Translations under genes and position numbers: made by a program
The notes under the pieces: generated by a model
Told to the model about the DNA's origin: nothing
The model's input: only the letters and a program-made list of their open reading frames with translations
Databases searched by the model: none
In this document: in pieces, positions 53,554-63,059 of the stretch
How positions within the stretch are numbered: position 1 is the stretch's first letter
Layout: each line of letters begins with the position of its first letter
From: Comamonas fluminis
GTDB taxonomy: Bacteria; Pseudomonadota; Gammaproteobacteria; Burkholderiales; Burkholderiaceae_C
Direction: 5' to 3'
Assembly (NCBI RefSeq): GCF_019186805.1
Contig: NZ_CP066783.1
Coordinates: forward strand, 4,105,501 to 4,169,500
DNA: 64,000 nucleotides

Positions 53554-55338
53554 TCAGCGATAGCGCCAGTGCTGGGTGCGCTTTTGCATCCAGCCATCCA
53601 GCGCCGCAATCAGCAAGCGGCCCACGGCGGCGGTGGCAAAGATCAGCGTGGCCATGGCCGCAGCGGGGGCGATGTCGCCCGCGTCATCCATGGCCAGCAC
53701 GGCGACCGATGCCAGCGTGGTCTCAGGCGAATACAGAAAGACAACCGCCGACACCGTGGTCATGGCGTTCACAAAGAAGTAGCCCGCCACCTGCATCACC
53801 GCCGGCAGGCACACCGGCAGGTGCACACGCCACAGCAGCGTCCAAAACGGCACGCCCATGGAATCGGCCACGCGCTCGTATTCCGCGTCCAGCTGCTGCA
53901 AGGCGGTCAGCTGGGTGATGTGCGCCACCGAGAAGAAATGCGCCACCGTGCACAGCACCAGGATGGACAAGCTGCCGTACATGAAATGCAGCGGGTTACT
54001 GCCGGCGTTGAAGAACAGGATGTAGCCCAGGCCCAGCGCCAGCCCCGGCACCGCCATGGGCAGCGTGGCCACGGCATGCAGCCACTGGCGGGCGCGCACC
54101 CAGCCCGTGGGTTTGGCCACCAGATAGGCGCTGACAAAGCTCAGCAGCGCGCCGATGACGGCCGTGGCTGCTGCCATGGTCAGCGAGTTGCCATAGCTGG
54201 CCCAGCCGCCGCCGTCCATCATGTCGAACTGGTAGTGCTTGAAGCTCAGGCTCAGGTTGTAGGGCCAGAACGTGACCAGCGATGCCAACATGGCCGTGCC
54301 CAGCACCGCCAGCAGCACCAGCGCAATCAGGCTGCAGTACGCCAGCAGCGCGCGGTCCAGCGGGGCATAAGGCTGGGGTTGCAGCGGTACGGCGCGCACG
54401 GCCATGGTGGCGGCCTGCTTGGCACGCAGATGGCGCTCTGCCGCAAAAGCCAAACCAGCAGGCACCAGCAGCAGCATGGCCACCACAGCGCCCATGCTCA
54501 GGTTTTGCTGGCCAATCACCTGTTTGTAGATGTCGGTGGCCAGCATTTGCGTGTTGCCGCCAATGACCTTGGGCACGCCAAAGTCCGTCACCACCAGCAC
54601 AAACACCACAATCCAGGCAATCATCAGCCCGTAGCGGCTGGCCGGCAGCGTGACCTGGCAAAAGCTGCGCCAGCGGCCCGCGCCCAGCGTGGCAGCGGCT
54701 TCATACAGGCGGGCATCACCCGATGCCAGCGTGGTGCACAAAATCATCAGCGCATGCGGAAACGTCCACAGCACCGATCCCACGATGATGCCAAAGGGCC
54801 CGTAGGCCGTGCCGCCCATCAGCAGCTCTTTGAGCAGCCCTTGCGCACCAAACAGGTAGATCAGGCTGATGGCCATCAGCAGCGACGGCGCCAGCAGCGG
54901 CACCAGCGCCATGGCGCGAAACAGCTTGGCCAACGGCATGCAGGTGCGCATCACCCCGTAGGCATAGCCATAAGCCAGGGCCACGCACAGCGTGCTGCTG
55001 AGGGCCGACAGCCACAGGCTGTTGAACAGCGACTGGCCCACGCCCGGCATTTGGGCATAAGCGATGTACTGTGCCAGGCCCGAAAACTTACCGTCTGCCG
55101 CCCAGAAACTGTGGCCCAGCAGCGCGCCCACGGGCAGCGCAATCGCCACCAGCAAAGCGCCCAGCAGGCCCAGCACCAGCACGCCCAGCCAGAGCTTTTC
55201 CCAGTTAAAGAAGCGGGTCTGCTGCGGTGCAGCAGGGCCAGAGGCCTGGCGGCGTTGCTTTTTGTGTGGCACAGCCACCGGTGCAGACAGATCCATTCCT
55301 ATTGGTCCGATCGGCAATGCAGGAGCGGCGGCCATCAT
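53554..55338 (-). CDS. 2-aminoethylphosphonate-type ABC permease (fused double permease)
   Basis: A 594-residue inner-membrane protein with two permease halves, about twelve helices in all. Contact loops are EAAATLGAGRWRSFCQVTLP in the first half and ADSMGVPFWTLLWRVHLPVC in the second. This is the FbpB/AfuB-like layout used by the aminoethylphosphonate importer group. Start at ATG 55338 overlaps the ATPase stop (ATGA); the frame is open to 55473 but that part is a shadow of the ATPase gene. Co-transcribed with the binding protein and ATPase. Confidence 0.88.
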   Translation of the reverse strand: MMAAAPALPIGPIGMDLSAPVAVPHKKQRRQASGPAAPQQTRFFNWEKLWLGVLVLGLLGALLVAIALPVGALLGHSFWAADGKFSGLAQYIAYAQMPGVGQSLFNSLWLSALSSTLCVALAYGYAYGVMRTCMPLAKLFRAMALVPLLAPSLLMAISLIYLFGAQGLLKELLMGGTAYGPFGIIVGSVLWTFPHALMILCTTLASGDARLYEAAATLGAGRWRSFCQVTLPASRYGLMIAWIVVFVLVVTDFGVPKVIGGNTQMLATDIYKQVIGQQNLSMGAVVAMLLLVPAGLAFAAERHLRAKQAATMAVRAVPLQPQPYAPLDRALLAYCSLIALVLLAVLGTAMLASLVTFWPYNLSLSFKHYQFDMMDGGGWASYGNSLTMAAATAVIGALLSFVSAYLVAKPTGWVRARQWLHAVATLPMAVPGLALGLGYILFFNAGSNPLHFMYGSLSILVLCTVAHFFSVAHITQLTALQQLDAEYERVADSMGVPFWTLLWRVHLPVCLPAVMQVAGYFFVNAMTTVSAVVFLYSPETTLASVAVLAMDDAGDIAPAAAMATLIFATAAVGRLLIAALDGWMQKRTQHWRYR

Positions 55339-56411
55339 GCAGCCCTCCGCAGCGTGTCCGGCGCGGCCAGCGGCTGCAGCGCGGCAGCGGGCAGCTCCAC
55401 CAGCACCTCGCCCTGCAACCAGTCGGGCAGCTGCGCGTCGTGGCGCAGCGGCCATTGCACATCGATCTGGCATTGCAGCGTGGGGCTGAACACCCGCACC
55501 AGCACCATGGAGCCCAGGAACGAGGTCTCCATCACCCGGGCGCGGAACAGGTTGTGCAGCGCCACGGGCTGGGCCGGGTGCAGCACCACACTTTCGGGGC
55601 GCACGCCCACCAGCAGCGCGTCACCCGCTATGAATCCGGTAGTAGAGCAGTCCAGGCGCCCCTCGCCCACCCGCACCACGTTGCCGGCTTCGGCCACGGC
55701 GGGCAGCAGATTCATACGCCCCACAAAGCCTGCGGCAAAGTGGCTGACCGGCTGGGCGTAGAGCTGCTCGGGCGATCCCTGCTGCTCGATCCGGCCCTGG
55801 TGCATCAGCACCACGCGGTCGGCCATGGACAGGGCTTCCTCCTGGTCGTGCGTCACCATCACGCAGGCAATGCCCAGCTGGCGTTGCAGCTGGCGGATTT
55901 CGCTGCGCAGCTCGGTGCGCACCTGGGCGTCGAGTGCGGACAGTGGCTCGTCCAGCAACAACAAGCGCGGGCGCGGCGCCAGGGCACGGGCCAGCGCAAT
56001 GCGCTGCTGCTGGCCGCCCGACAGCTGCGCCGGATAGCGCTGGGCCTGGGCGCCCAGGCCCACCAGCGCCAGCATTTCCTGCACACGGGCCTGCACCTGG
56101 TTGGCAGGCTGGCCCTTCAAGCCAAACGCCACGTTCTGTGCCGCCGTCAGATTGGGGAACAGCGCATAGCTTTGAAACACCACGCCAAAGCCCCGGCGCG
56201 CGGCGGGCCAGCGGGTGATGTCGTCGCCCTGGAACAGGATCTGGCCGGCATCGGCCTGCTCAATGCCACACAGAATGCGCAGCAGCGTGGTCTTGCCGCA
56301 GCCCGACGGGCCCAGCAGGCTGACGAACTCGCCCCCTTCCACGGCCAGGTCGATGCCGCGCAGCACCGGGGTGTCCTTGTACTGCTTGGCGATATGGTCA
56401 ATGCGTAACAT
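55335..56411 (-). CDS. 2-aminoethylphosphonate-type ABC importer, ATPase
   Basis: A 358-residue ATPase: Walker A GPSGCGKTT, signature LSGGQQQR, Walker B LLLLDEPLSALD, then a C-terminal TOBE domain (about 270-345). The family is the PotA/FbpC-like group; the assignment to aminoethylphosphonate uptake comes from the binding protein, double permease, FAD enzyme and LysR gene around it. Three bases follow the binding-protein stop, and its own stop overlaps the permease start. Confidence 0.88.
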   Translation of the reverse strand: MLRIDHIAKQYKDTPVLRGIDLAVEGGEFVSLLGPSGCGKTTLLRILCGIEQADAGQILFQGDDITRWPAARRGFGVVFQSYALFPNLTAAQNVAFGLKGQPANQVQARVQEMLALVGLGAQAQRYPAQLSGGQQQRIALARALAPRPRLLLLDEPLSALDAQVRTELRSEIRQLQRQLGIACVMVTHDQEEALSMADRVVLMHQGRIEQQGSPEQLYAQPVSHFAAGFVGRMNLLPAVAEAGNVVRVGEGRLDCSTTGFIAGDALLVGVRPESVVLHPAQPVALHNLFRARVMETSFLGSMVLVRVFSPTLQCQIDVQWPLRHDAQLPDWLQGEVLVELPAAALQPLAAPDTLRRAA

Positions 56412-56414
56412 GGA

Positions 56415-57458
56415 TTACTTCTTTTCCGCCTTGGCCTCGTAGCGACGACTCCATTCAGAAAGAATGCGATCGCGATTCGCCGCAGCCCAGTTGAAGTCGT
56501 TCTTGGCCAGGCGCTTTTCCAGATCGGCAGGAATGAACTCGTGCTGTTCCTGCGCTTCGGGCAGCGCCAGGATGGCGAAGTTGGCGGCGTACAGCTTGTT
56601 GGCCTCGGGCGTCACGGCCCAGTCGGCCAGGGCCTTGGCGGCGTCCTGCTTTTTGCTGGTCTTCAGGATGGCCGTGGCCTCCACCTCCCAGCCCAGACCT
56701 TCCTTGGGGAAGACGATGTCAATGGGCGCGCCGTCCTTCTTGGTCTTGTTGGCGCGGTATTCAAAGCTCAGGCCCACGGGGAATTCGCCCGCACCGGCCT
56801 GGCGGCAGGGCTTGGAGCCGCTGTGGGTGTAGACGCCAATGTTCTGGTGCAGCGCGTCCATATAGGCCCAGCCCTTGTCCTCGCCCATCATCTGCAGCCA
56901 GGCGGCCACCATCAGGTAGCCGGTGCCGCTGGAGGCGGGATGGGGCATGGTGACCGTGCCCTTGAAGGCGGGGTTGGTCAGATCGGCCCAGCTGGTGATG
57001 GCGGGCAGCTTGCGTTTTTGCGCTTCCACGGTGTTAAAGCACACGGCAGACGACCACAGGTCCATGCCCACCCAGGTGGGCGTGGCGGCCGCATCACGCA
57101 TGGTGGAGCGCACCTTGGCCAGGTTCTTGGGAGCATAAGGCTGGAGCATGCCTTGCTTGTCCAGCAGCATCAGCGAGGTGGCGGCCACGCCCCAGATCAC
57201 ATCGGCCTGGGGATTGGCTTTTTCGGCCAACAGGCGGGCGGTGATGATGCCGGTGCTGTCGCGCACAAACTTCAGCTCAATCTCGGGGTGGGCTTTTTCA
57301 AAGCCGCTCTTGTAGGCCTTGATCTGGTCGGCTTCCAGGGCCGAATAAACCAGCAATTCGGTCTTGGCGGCGTGGGCCAGAGACACAAAGCCCAGCAAGG
57401 CCGAAGCAGCAACGGTCAGAGTGAATCGACGAGTTCCAAAAGCAGTGGCGTAGCGCAT
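56415..57458 (-). CDS. 2-aminoethylphosphonate-type periplasmic binding protein
   Basis: A 347-residue binding protein. Signal peptide with the arginines FGTRRFTLTVAASALLG, cut after LAHA. The mature part opens KTELLVYSALEADQIKAYKS, and has DVIWGVAATSLMLLDKQGML and PHPASSGTGYLMVAAWLQMM. This fits the iron/phosphonate cluster of binding proteins. The tyrosine pairs used for ferric iron are not evident, and the neighbours favour aminoethylphosphonate. First gene of the leftward operon; the promoter region is shared with the divergent LysR gene. Confidence 0.88.
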   Translation of the reverse strand: MRYATAFGTRRFTLTVAASALLGFVSLAHAAKTELLVYSALEADQIKAYKSGFEKAHPEIELKFVRDSTGIITARLLAEKANPQADVIWGVAATSLMLLDKQGMLQPYAPKNLAKVRSTMRDAAATPTWVGMDLWSSAVCFNTVEAQKRKLPAITSWADLTNPAFKGTVTMPHPASSGTGYLMVAAWLQMMGEDKGWAYMDALHQNIGVYTHSGSKPCRQAGAGEFPVGLSFEYRANKTKKDGAPIDIVFPKEGLGWEVEATAILKTSKKQDAAKALADWAVTPEANKLYAANFAILALPEAQEQHEFIPADLEKRLAKNDFNWAAANRDRILSEWSRRYEAKAEKK

Positions 57459-57770
57459 GAATCACGGTCCAAATGAAGTTGATGGACGCCATGACTTGCA
57501 ACGCATTCATGGCATGCATGAACTGTAGAAACCGACTGTGAAACTGCCGTGTCACAGAACTGAAATTTGCCGCGGTCATCATCAGCAAACTTTGGAACTG
57601 CATGCCGCACTACACTGCACGCCCCAAAATCAAGAGCTAGCAGCGCTTGATCCAGCTCTTCATTTGAAGCAAACAGCTTTAAATCCTATGTAGAGCAACG
57701 CTGTCAGCTATCAAAAAATGAATGCATTCAGCACGGCATGAATGCCTGATTCCCTTGCTCGCGCCTTGCC
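57459..57770. promoter_or_regulatory. Divergent region between the phosphonate importer and LysR
   Basis: 312 bases without a gene. It holds a family 2 element (57634-57710) and two related sites. One is GCATTCA-N9-TGAA at 57503-57522; the other is the perfect palindrome TGAATGCATTCA at 57719-57730 followed by TGAATGC at 57739-57745. These are good candidates for LysR binding sites. Confidence 0.6.
57634..57710. repeat. Short inverted-repeat element, family 2, copy 6
   Basis: GAGCTAGCAGCGCTTGATC (57634-57652) faces GAGCAACGCTGTCAGCTA (57693-57710) in inverted orientation. Arms are imperfect; the centre is AT-rich. Confidence 0.72.
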
Positions 57771-58640
57771 ATGTTTGTCACGCAGCTCAAATCATTCTTC
57801 TGGGTTGCCCGACTTGGCAGCATTACCCAGGCCGCACGCCAGCTGGGACTGAGCCAGCCCACCGTCACCGCACAGATCAAATCCCTGGAAGAGCTGTATG
57901 AGGTCGAGCTTTTTGCACGGCAAAGTGGGCGCCTTGCCATCACCGATGCAGGCCTGAAACTGCTTCCGCAGGTAGAGCAACTGCTGCTGCAAGCGGCACA
58001 GATCGAATCCAGCCTGGGCCAGTCAGGCACTGTGCAGCAAGGCCAGCTGCGCATTGGCGCGACGGCTCCTTATTACGTTCTGGACATCATCCAGCGATAT
58101 CAGGCGGCCCTGCCACTGGTCGATATCAGCATCCAGAGCGGAAATTCGCGCCAGATGATTCAGGCGCTGGCGGAATATCAGGTCGATCTGGCCACATCCT
58201 CCCACCTGGATTCAGACCCGCGCCTGCTGCGCATCGAACTGGGCCGTGACCCACTGGCGCTGGTGGTGCATGCACAGCATCCGCTAGCTCGCTTCACCCA
58301 TCCGATCCCACTCAAGGAGCTGGCAAGCGAGACCCTAATCCTCAGAGAGCATGGCTCTATGACCCGGCTGCTGACAGAACAGATGCTGGCTGCCGCACAG
58401 GTCACCCCCCGCAAAATTCTGGAAATTGCCAGCCGCGAATCCATACGCGAGGCCGTGATTCGAAACATGGGCGTCAGCGTGTTTGCGCGCCACGAAGCAT
58501 CCACCCATCCCGACCTGGTGGTGCTGGACCTGGCCGATGATGTTCCCACCCTGCCCGAGTATCTGTACTGCCTGCGCGAGCGACGCGACGCCCAGTTGAT
58601 TGAGCCATTTCTGCAAATGGCCCAATCCTTGAGAAGCTAG
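57771..58640 (+). CDS. LysR-family regulator of aminoethylphosphonate genes
   Basis: A 289-residue LysR regulator: helix-turn-helix at about 18-45 (SITQAARQLGLSQPTVTAQI then KSLEELYEVELFARQ), effector domain after residue 90 (GQLRIGATAPYYVLDIIQRY). It is divergent from the importer operon, the position of the LysR protein that accompanies aminoethylphosphonate catabolism genes in other proteobacteria as I recall. Expected to bind the shared intergenic region (57503-57745) and sense the phosphonate or its metabolite. Confidence 0.85.
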   Translation: MFVTQLKSFFWVARLGSITQAARQLGLSQPTVTAQIKSLEELYEVELFARQSGRLAITDAGLKLLPQVEQLLLQAAQIESSLGQSGTVQQGQLRIGATAPYYVLDIIQRYQAALPLVDISIQSGNSRQMIQALAEYQVDLATSSHLDSDPRLLRIELGRDPLALVVHAQHPLARFTHPIPLKELASETLILREHGSMTRLLTEQMLAAAQVTPRKILEIASRESIREAVIRNMGVSVFARHEASTHPDLVVLDLADDVPTLPEYLYCLRERRDAQLIEPFLQMAQSLRS

Positions 58641-58644
58641 TTTC

Positions 58645-59196
58645 TTACTCGAGCACTTCAGCCTGTTTGAAAGCAGGCTGCTTCTGGTCTTTTTCAGACA
58701 GCGAGAACGGAATATCGAGTTGAGGCCACTCGATGCCGATATCCGGGTCATTCCAGAGAATGCCGCGATCTGTCTCGGGAGCGTAATACGCTGTGGTCTT
58801 GTAGACAAAGTCTGCGGTATCGCTGAGCACGACAAAGCCATGCGCAAACCCGGGCGGAATCCACAGCTGGTGATGATTTTCCGCCATCAACACCGAGCCC
58901 ACCCACCGGCCGAAGGTCGGTGAGCTACGACGAATATCCACGGCCACATCAAACACAGCCCCCGTAATCACGCTCACCAACTTGCCCTGTGCATGCGGCG
59001 GCAACTGATAGTGCAAGCCACGCAGCACGCCCTTGCTGCTGCGGCTGTGGTTGTCCTGAATGAAGTGATACTGGGTGCCCGTGGCCTGATTGAACAGATC
59101 CTGCTTGAAGCTTTCAAGAAAGAAACCGCGTGAGTCACCAAAGACTTTGGGTTCGATCCGCACCACCTCAGGAATAGCAAGAGGCGTGAACTTCAT
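58645..59196 (-). CDS. rmlC: dTDP-4-dehydrorhamnose 3,5-epimerase
   Basis: A 183-residue cupin epimerase for dTDP-L-rhamnose. Segments: VFGDSRGFFLESFKQDLFNQ, HFIQDNHSRSSKGVLRGLHY (catalytic H62), VDIRRSSPTFGRWVG and IPPGFAHGFVVLS. It inverts C3 and C5 of dTDP-4-keto-6-deoxyglucose. Last gene of rmlBDAC, two bases after rmlA. It competes with FdtA for the same substrate. Confidence 0.95.
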   Translation of the reverse strand: MKFTPLAIPEVVRIEPKVFGDSRGFFLESFKQDLFNQATGTQYHFIQDNHSRSSKGVLRGLHYQLPPHAQGKLVSVITGAVFDVAVDIRRSSPTFGRWVGSVLMAENHHQLWIPPGFAHGFVVLSDTADFVYKTTAYYAPETDRGILWNDPDIGIEWPQLDIPFSLSEKDQKQPAFKQAEVLE

Positions 59197-59198
59197 GC

Positions 59199-60083
59199 TT
59201 AAACCTTTTCCTTGAGCAACTGCAGCAGATACTGCCCATAGCCATTTTTGGCCAGCGCCTGACCCAGTCTCTCCAACTGGGCAGCATCAATCCAGTGCTG
59301 GCGATAGGCAATTTCTTCAGGACAAGCCACTTTCAGGCCCTGGCGCTGCTGCAATGTGGCAATGAATTGCCCCGCTTCTAGCATGCTATCGTGGGTCCCA
59401 GTGTCCAGCCAGGCATAGCCACGCCCCATCAGTTCCACATTGAGCTTGCCTTGCTGCAGGTACAAACCGTTGAGGTCTGTAATTTCAAGCTCACCACGGG
59501 GAGAAGGCTTGACCTGCTTGGCCAGTTCAACAACCTGCTCATCGTAGAAGTACAGGCCAGTCACAGCATAGTTGCTCTTGGGCTGCTTGGGCTTTTCTTC
59601 AAGAGACAGCACCTTGCCATCTGCATCAAACTCAGCCACGCCATAGCGCTCGGGATCTTGCACACGGTAAGCAAATACCGAAGCGCCTTCGGTGCGCTGA
59701 TCTGCACGCTGCAGCAGCTTGTGCAGTTCATGACCGTGATAAATGTTGTCACCCAGCACCAAAGCACTAGGGGCACCATTGAGGAACTTTTCCCCAATCA
59801 AAAAGGCCTGTGCCAGTCCATCAGGACTGGGTTGAACTGCATATTCAAGCTTCAAGCCCCACTGACTGCCATCACCCAGCAGTTGTTCAAAGCGCGGTGT
59901 GTCCTGTGGGGTACTGATGATCAGAATTTCACGAATTCCCGCCAGCATCAAAGTGCTCAGCGGGTAATAGATCATGGGCTTGTCATAGATCGGCAGCAGT
60001 TGCTTGCTGATAGCCAGCGTCGCCGGGTGCAGGCGTGTGCCCGAACCGCCGGCCAAAATAATGCCTTTGCGTGCTTGTGTCAT
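59199..60083 (-). CDS. rmlA: Glucose-1-phosphate thymidylyltransferase
   Basis: A 294-residue enzyme that makes dTDP-glucose. N-terminal signature [40 protein letters not shown], then [32 protein letters not shown] and [20 protein letters not shown]. Full length and intact. It feeds both dTDP-rhamnose and, with RmlB, the FdtA/FdtB pathway in the island. Feedback inhibition by dTDP-rhamnose is known for the family. Confidence 0.96.
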   Translation of the reverse strand: MTQARKGIILAGGSGTRLHPATLAISKQLLPIYDKPMIYYPLSTLMLAGIREILIISTPQDTPRFEQLLGDGSQWGLKLEYAVQPSPDGLAQAFLIGEKFLNGAPSALVLGDNIYHGHELHKLLQRADQRTEGASVFAYRVQDPERYGVAEFDADGKVLSLEEKPKQPKSNYAVTGLYFYDEQVVELAKQVKPSPRGELEITDLNGLYLQQGKLNVELMGRGYAWLDTGTHDSMLEAGQFIATLQQRQGLKVACPEEIAYRQHWIDAAQLERLGQALAKNGYGQYLLQLLKEKV

Positions 60084-60111
60084 TGTTCTGCTTTCGTGTT
60101 TGGGTTAGCGC

Positions 60112-60993
60112 TTACAGTATTTCCTGCAACATTCGATCTACGCCTTGTTGCCAGGAGGGCAAATGCAACCGCATGGCGGTTTGGAGCTTGCGTGTATCCA
60201 GTCGCGAGTTCAAAGGACGCTGGGCTGGCGTAGGGAAAGCTGCTGTGGGAACGGCTGCGATCTCCTGAACTTTCCATGCCAAATCGGGGCGCAGTACTCT
60301 CGCTTGGTCAATCACATGGCTGGCATAGGCATGCCAAGTGGTTTCGCCAGAAGCCACTAGGTGATACAGGCCCAGATCACCTTCATTAACCGCTGCATGC
60401 CGGATCGCATAGGCAGTCACATCGGCGATCAAATCGGACCCAGTGGGCGCACCCCACTGGTCATTGATGACGCTGAGCTTCTCACGCTCCTGCGCCAGAC
60501 GCAGCATGGTTTTGGCAAAGTTACCACCACGTGCCGCATACACCCAACTGGTGCGGAAAATCAGATGTCGGCAACCTGTTGCAGCAATGCGCTGCTCACC
60601 ATCCAGCTTGGTTACGCCGTAAATGGCTAATGGTCCTGTTGCATCGGTTTCCTTGCGAGGAGCCGTGCCACCACCATCAAAGACATAGTCCGTGCTGTAG
60701 TGCACCAGCAGTGAGCCCAGTTTGCGAGCCTCCTGCGCCATGACCTCCGGGGCTTCGGCATTCAGGCGCAGAGCCAACTCTCGCTCAGTTTCTGCTTTAT
60801 CTACTGCTGTATGAGCAGCGGCATTGATGATGACATCAGGTCGCACTGCCTGAATCTGCGCGGCCAATGCAGACAGATCCGAGATATCGCCACCATTCGA
60901 GCGATCCAGCGCAAGCACTTCACCCAAAGGCGCGAGACTACGCTGCAACTCCCACCCTACTTGGCCGTTTTTGCCCAGCAGCAACAGCCTCAT
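60112..60993 (-). CDS. rmlD: dTDP-4-dehydrorhamnose reductase
   Basis: A 293-residue extended SDR reductase making dTDP-L-rhamnose. Nucleotide motif [17 protein letters not shown], then [28 protein letters not shown] and the catalytic pair in [11 protein letters not shown]. It overlaps rmlB by four bases and precedes rmlA by 28. NAD(P)H dependent, cytoplasmic. Confidence 0.95.
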   Translation of the reverse strand: MRLLLLGKNGQVGWELQRSLAPLGEVLALDRSNGGDISDLSALAAQIQAVRPDVIINAAAHTAVDKAETERELALRLNAEAPEVMAQEARKLGSLLVHYSTDYVFDGGGTAPRKETDATGPLAIYGVTKLDGEQRIAATGCRHLIFRTSWVYAARGGNFAKTMLRLAQEREKLSVINDQWGAPTGSDLIADVTAYAIRHAAVNEGDLGLYHLVASGETTWHAYASHVIDQARVLRPDLAWKVQEIAAVPTAAFPTPAQRPLNSRLDTRKLQTAMRLHLPSWQQGVDRMLQEIL

Positions 60994-62060
60994 GCGGCGG
61001 CCCCATTCACATACTGCTTTTGCACCCAGTCACGATAGGAGCCAGACTGCACGTTCTGCACCCATTCAGGATTGTCCAGATACCACTGCACCGTCTTGCG
61101 AATGCCTGTCTCAAAAGTCTCTGCCGGCTTCCAACCCAGCTCACGCTCCAGCTTACGGGCATCAATGGCATAGCGGCGATCGTGGCCTGGGCGATCCGTC
61201 ACATAAATGATTTGCTCAGCATAGGACTTGCCATCCTTGCGGGGACGCAATTCATCCAGCAAGGCGCACACAGTCTTGACGATCTCGATATTCGCCTTTT
61301 CATTCCAGCCGCCGACGTTATAGGTGTCGCCCAGCTTGCCTGAATCGAGCACACGGCGAATCGCGCTGCAATGGTCGCGCACATACAACCAGTCTCGCAC
61401 CTGCATGCCATCGCCATAGACAGGCAGAGATTTGCCCGCCAGCGCGTTCACAATCATCAGCGGAATCAGCTTCTCGGGAAAATGCAGAGGGCCGTAGTTA
61501 TTGCTGCAATTCGTTGTCAGCACCGGCAGACCATAGGTGTGATGCCAAGCCCGAACCAGATGATCGCTGGCTGCCTTGCTGGCCGAATAAGGGCTATTGG
61601 GTTCGTAGTTGTTGTCTTCCGTGAAGGCAGGATCGGTAGGCGACAACGTGCCATAGACCTCATCGGTCGAAACATGCAGAAAACGGAAATCTGCCTTTTT
61701 GCTGGACTCCAGACCACTCCAGTAGGCACGAACCGCCTCCAGCAATCTGAAGGTGCCAACCACATTGGTTTGAATAAAGTCTTCCGGGCCATGGATGGAA
61801 CGATCCACATGGCTTTCGGCCGCAAAGTTCACCACCGCACGGGGCTGGTACTCTGCCAGCAATTGCGTCAGCTTCTCGCCATCGCCAATATCAGCCTGTA
61901 CAAAGATATGGCGTTTGTCCCCATTCAGGCTTGCCAGATTTTCCAGATTGCCCGCATAAGTCAACTTGTCGATATTGACCACTGGTTCATCCACATTGGC
62001 AAGCCAGTCAAGCACAAAATTGGCGCCAATAAAGCCTGCACCACCAGTGACAAAAATCAT
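60990..62060 (-). CDS. rmlB: dTDP-glucose 4,6-dehydratase
   Basis: A 356-residue extended [13 protein letters not shown] at 6-15, catalytic T132-D133-E134 in STDEVYG, and Y158/K162 in YSASK. It makes dTDP-4-keto-6-deoxyglucose, the branch point to rhamnose (RmlC, RmlD) and to the 3-amino-3,6-dideoxyhexose of the island (FdtA, FdtB). First gene of the rmlBDAC operon, 43 bases after coaX on the same strand. Confidence 0.96.
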   Translation of the reverse strand: MIFVTGGAGFIGANFVLDWLANVDEPVVNIDKLTYAGNLENLASLNGDKRHIFVQADIGDGEKLTQLLAEYQPRAVVNFAAESHVDRSIHGPEDFIQTNVVGTFRLLEAVRAYWSGLESSKKADFRFLHVSTDEVYGTLSPTDPAFTEDNNYEPNSPYSASKAASDHLVRAWHHTYGLPVLTTNCSNNYGPLHFPEKLIPLMIVNALAGKSLPVYGDGMQVRDWLYVRDHCSAIRRVLDSGKLGDTYNVGGWNEKANIEIVKTVCALLDELRPRKDGKSYAEQIIYVTDRPGHDRRYAIDARKLERELGWKPAETFETGIRKTVQWYLDNPEWVQNVQSGSYRDWVQKQYVNGAAA

Positions 62061-62103
62061 AAAGCTACCCTAGATATTAGAAAGAAACCCGCTTGATGCT
62101 CAA

Positions 62104-62883
62104 TCACGCTTTTTCCCAGCGCCTATGTGCAATGACCAGCAAGCCATCAAAGATAAGATTATTGATCAGCTGAAATGGTCTGGTCATACTCGGCGACATC
62201 TTCCAGCCTGCACCGCCCGCCATGATGCACATGGGATCGGCCTTGCAATGCTCGGCAAGGTGCTGATACATGCGCTCCACGGCCCCAGCGATTGCGTAAG
62301 TGCCGCCGCTGGTCAATGCGTCGCTGGTGTTCTTGGGGAAAAGCTTGACATCCCCTGTAGGCACATGAAGCCCTGCCGTTCCACCTTCAAGTGCACGCAG
62401 CATGATGCCATGCCCAGGAATGATGAGACCGCCCAGAAAATAGCCATCCGCATCCAGGGCATCCACGGTCACCGCCGTACCCACCATCACCGTGATCAGG
62501 GGACGCTGAGGTCCTTGTTGCAGCATATGGTGACGCGCGCCAATCATGGCAACCCAGCGATCTGCCCCCAAACGAGAAGGGTGGTCATAGCCATTGCTGA
62601 CACCCGCCTCCTGCAAGGAGGGAACAACCCATTGCGGCTCAAAGTTCCAGCCGACCATCTGCTCGATCTGCTCATGTACCCGGCGCCTGGCGGTTTCCCC
62701 TGCCACCACACAGCCCAGCATGCGCTCAGGTGCAGGCAAGCCCGCCCAGGCGCCTTCCGCCAGACGCTCAATATGCTCCAGGAATTCCGCTCCGTGAGCC
62801 AGCAAGGCGGCCCCGGGCCTGTGATCTTCGTACATGGCCCACTTCAAACGAGTGTTGCCAATGTCTATGGCCAAAAATGTCAT
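62104..62883 (-). CDS. coaX: Type III pantothenate kinase
   Basis: A 259-residue ASKHA-fold kinase for the first step of CoA synthesis. Motifs: [18 protein letters not shown] at the start, [35 protein letters not shown] and [15 protein letters not shown]. Start at ATG 62883 ([11 protein letters not shown]); the open frame to 62961 is not conserved. Monovalent-cation dependent and not inhibited by CoA, as known for the type. Upstream of rmlB on the same strand. Confidence 0.94.
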   Translation of the reverse strand: MTFLAIDIGNTRLKWAMYEDHRPGAALLAHGAEFLEHIERLAEGAWAGLPAPERMLGCVVAGETARRRVHEQIEQMVGWNFEPQWVVPSLQEAGVSNGYDHPSRLGADRWVAMIGARHHMLQQGPQRPLITVMVGTAVTVDALDADGYFLGGLIIPGHGIMLRALEGGTAGLHVPTGDVKLFPKNTSDALTSGGTYAIAGAVERMYQHLAEHCKADPMCIMAGGAGWKMSPSMTRPFQLINNLIFDGLLVIAHRRWEKA

Positions 62884-63059
62884 GCGGCGGATTATCAGTA
62901 CTTTTGAGCACTGCGGGCCTTTCCTTGTCGCTTCCGGCATGGCATAGATGGAAATTGTCAAAAAACTGGCGCTGCAGCAATCCTTAACAGTCCGGGGCTC
63001 AATTAGCGTTACATTGTCCGAGTTCCATTCCGTCCATTCACACTTGAAGGAGTCAACAC

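Noticed and set aside
53455..55761. A 768-codon open frame on the + strand over the phosphonate importer
   Set aside because: His/Gln/Arg-rich mirror of the permease and FAD enzyme genes; no recognisable domain.
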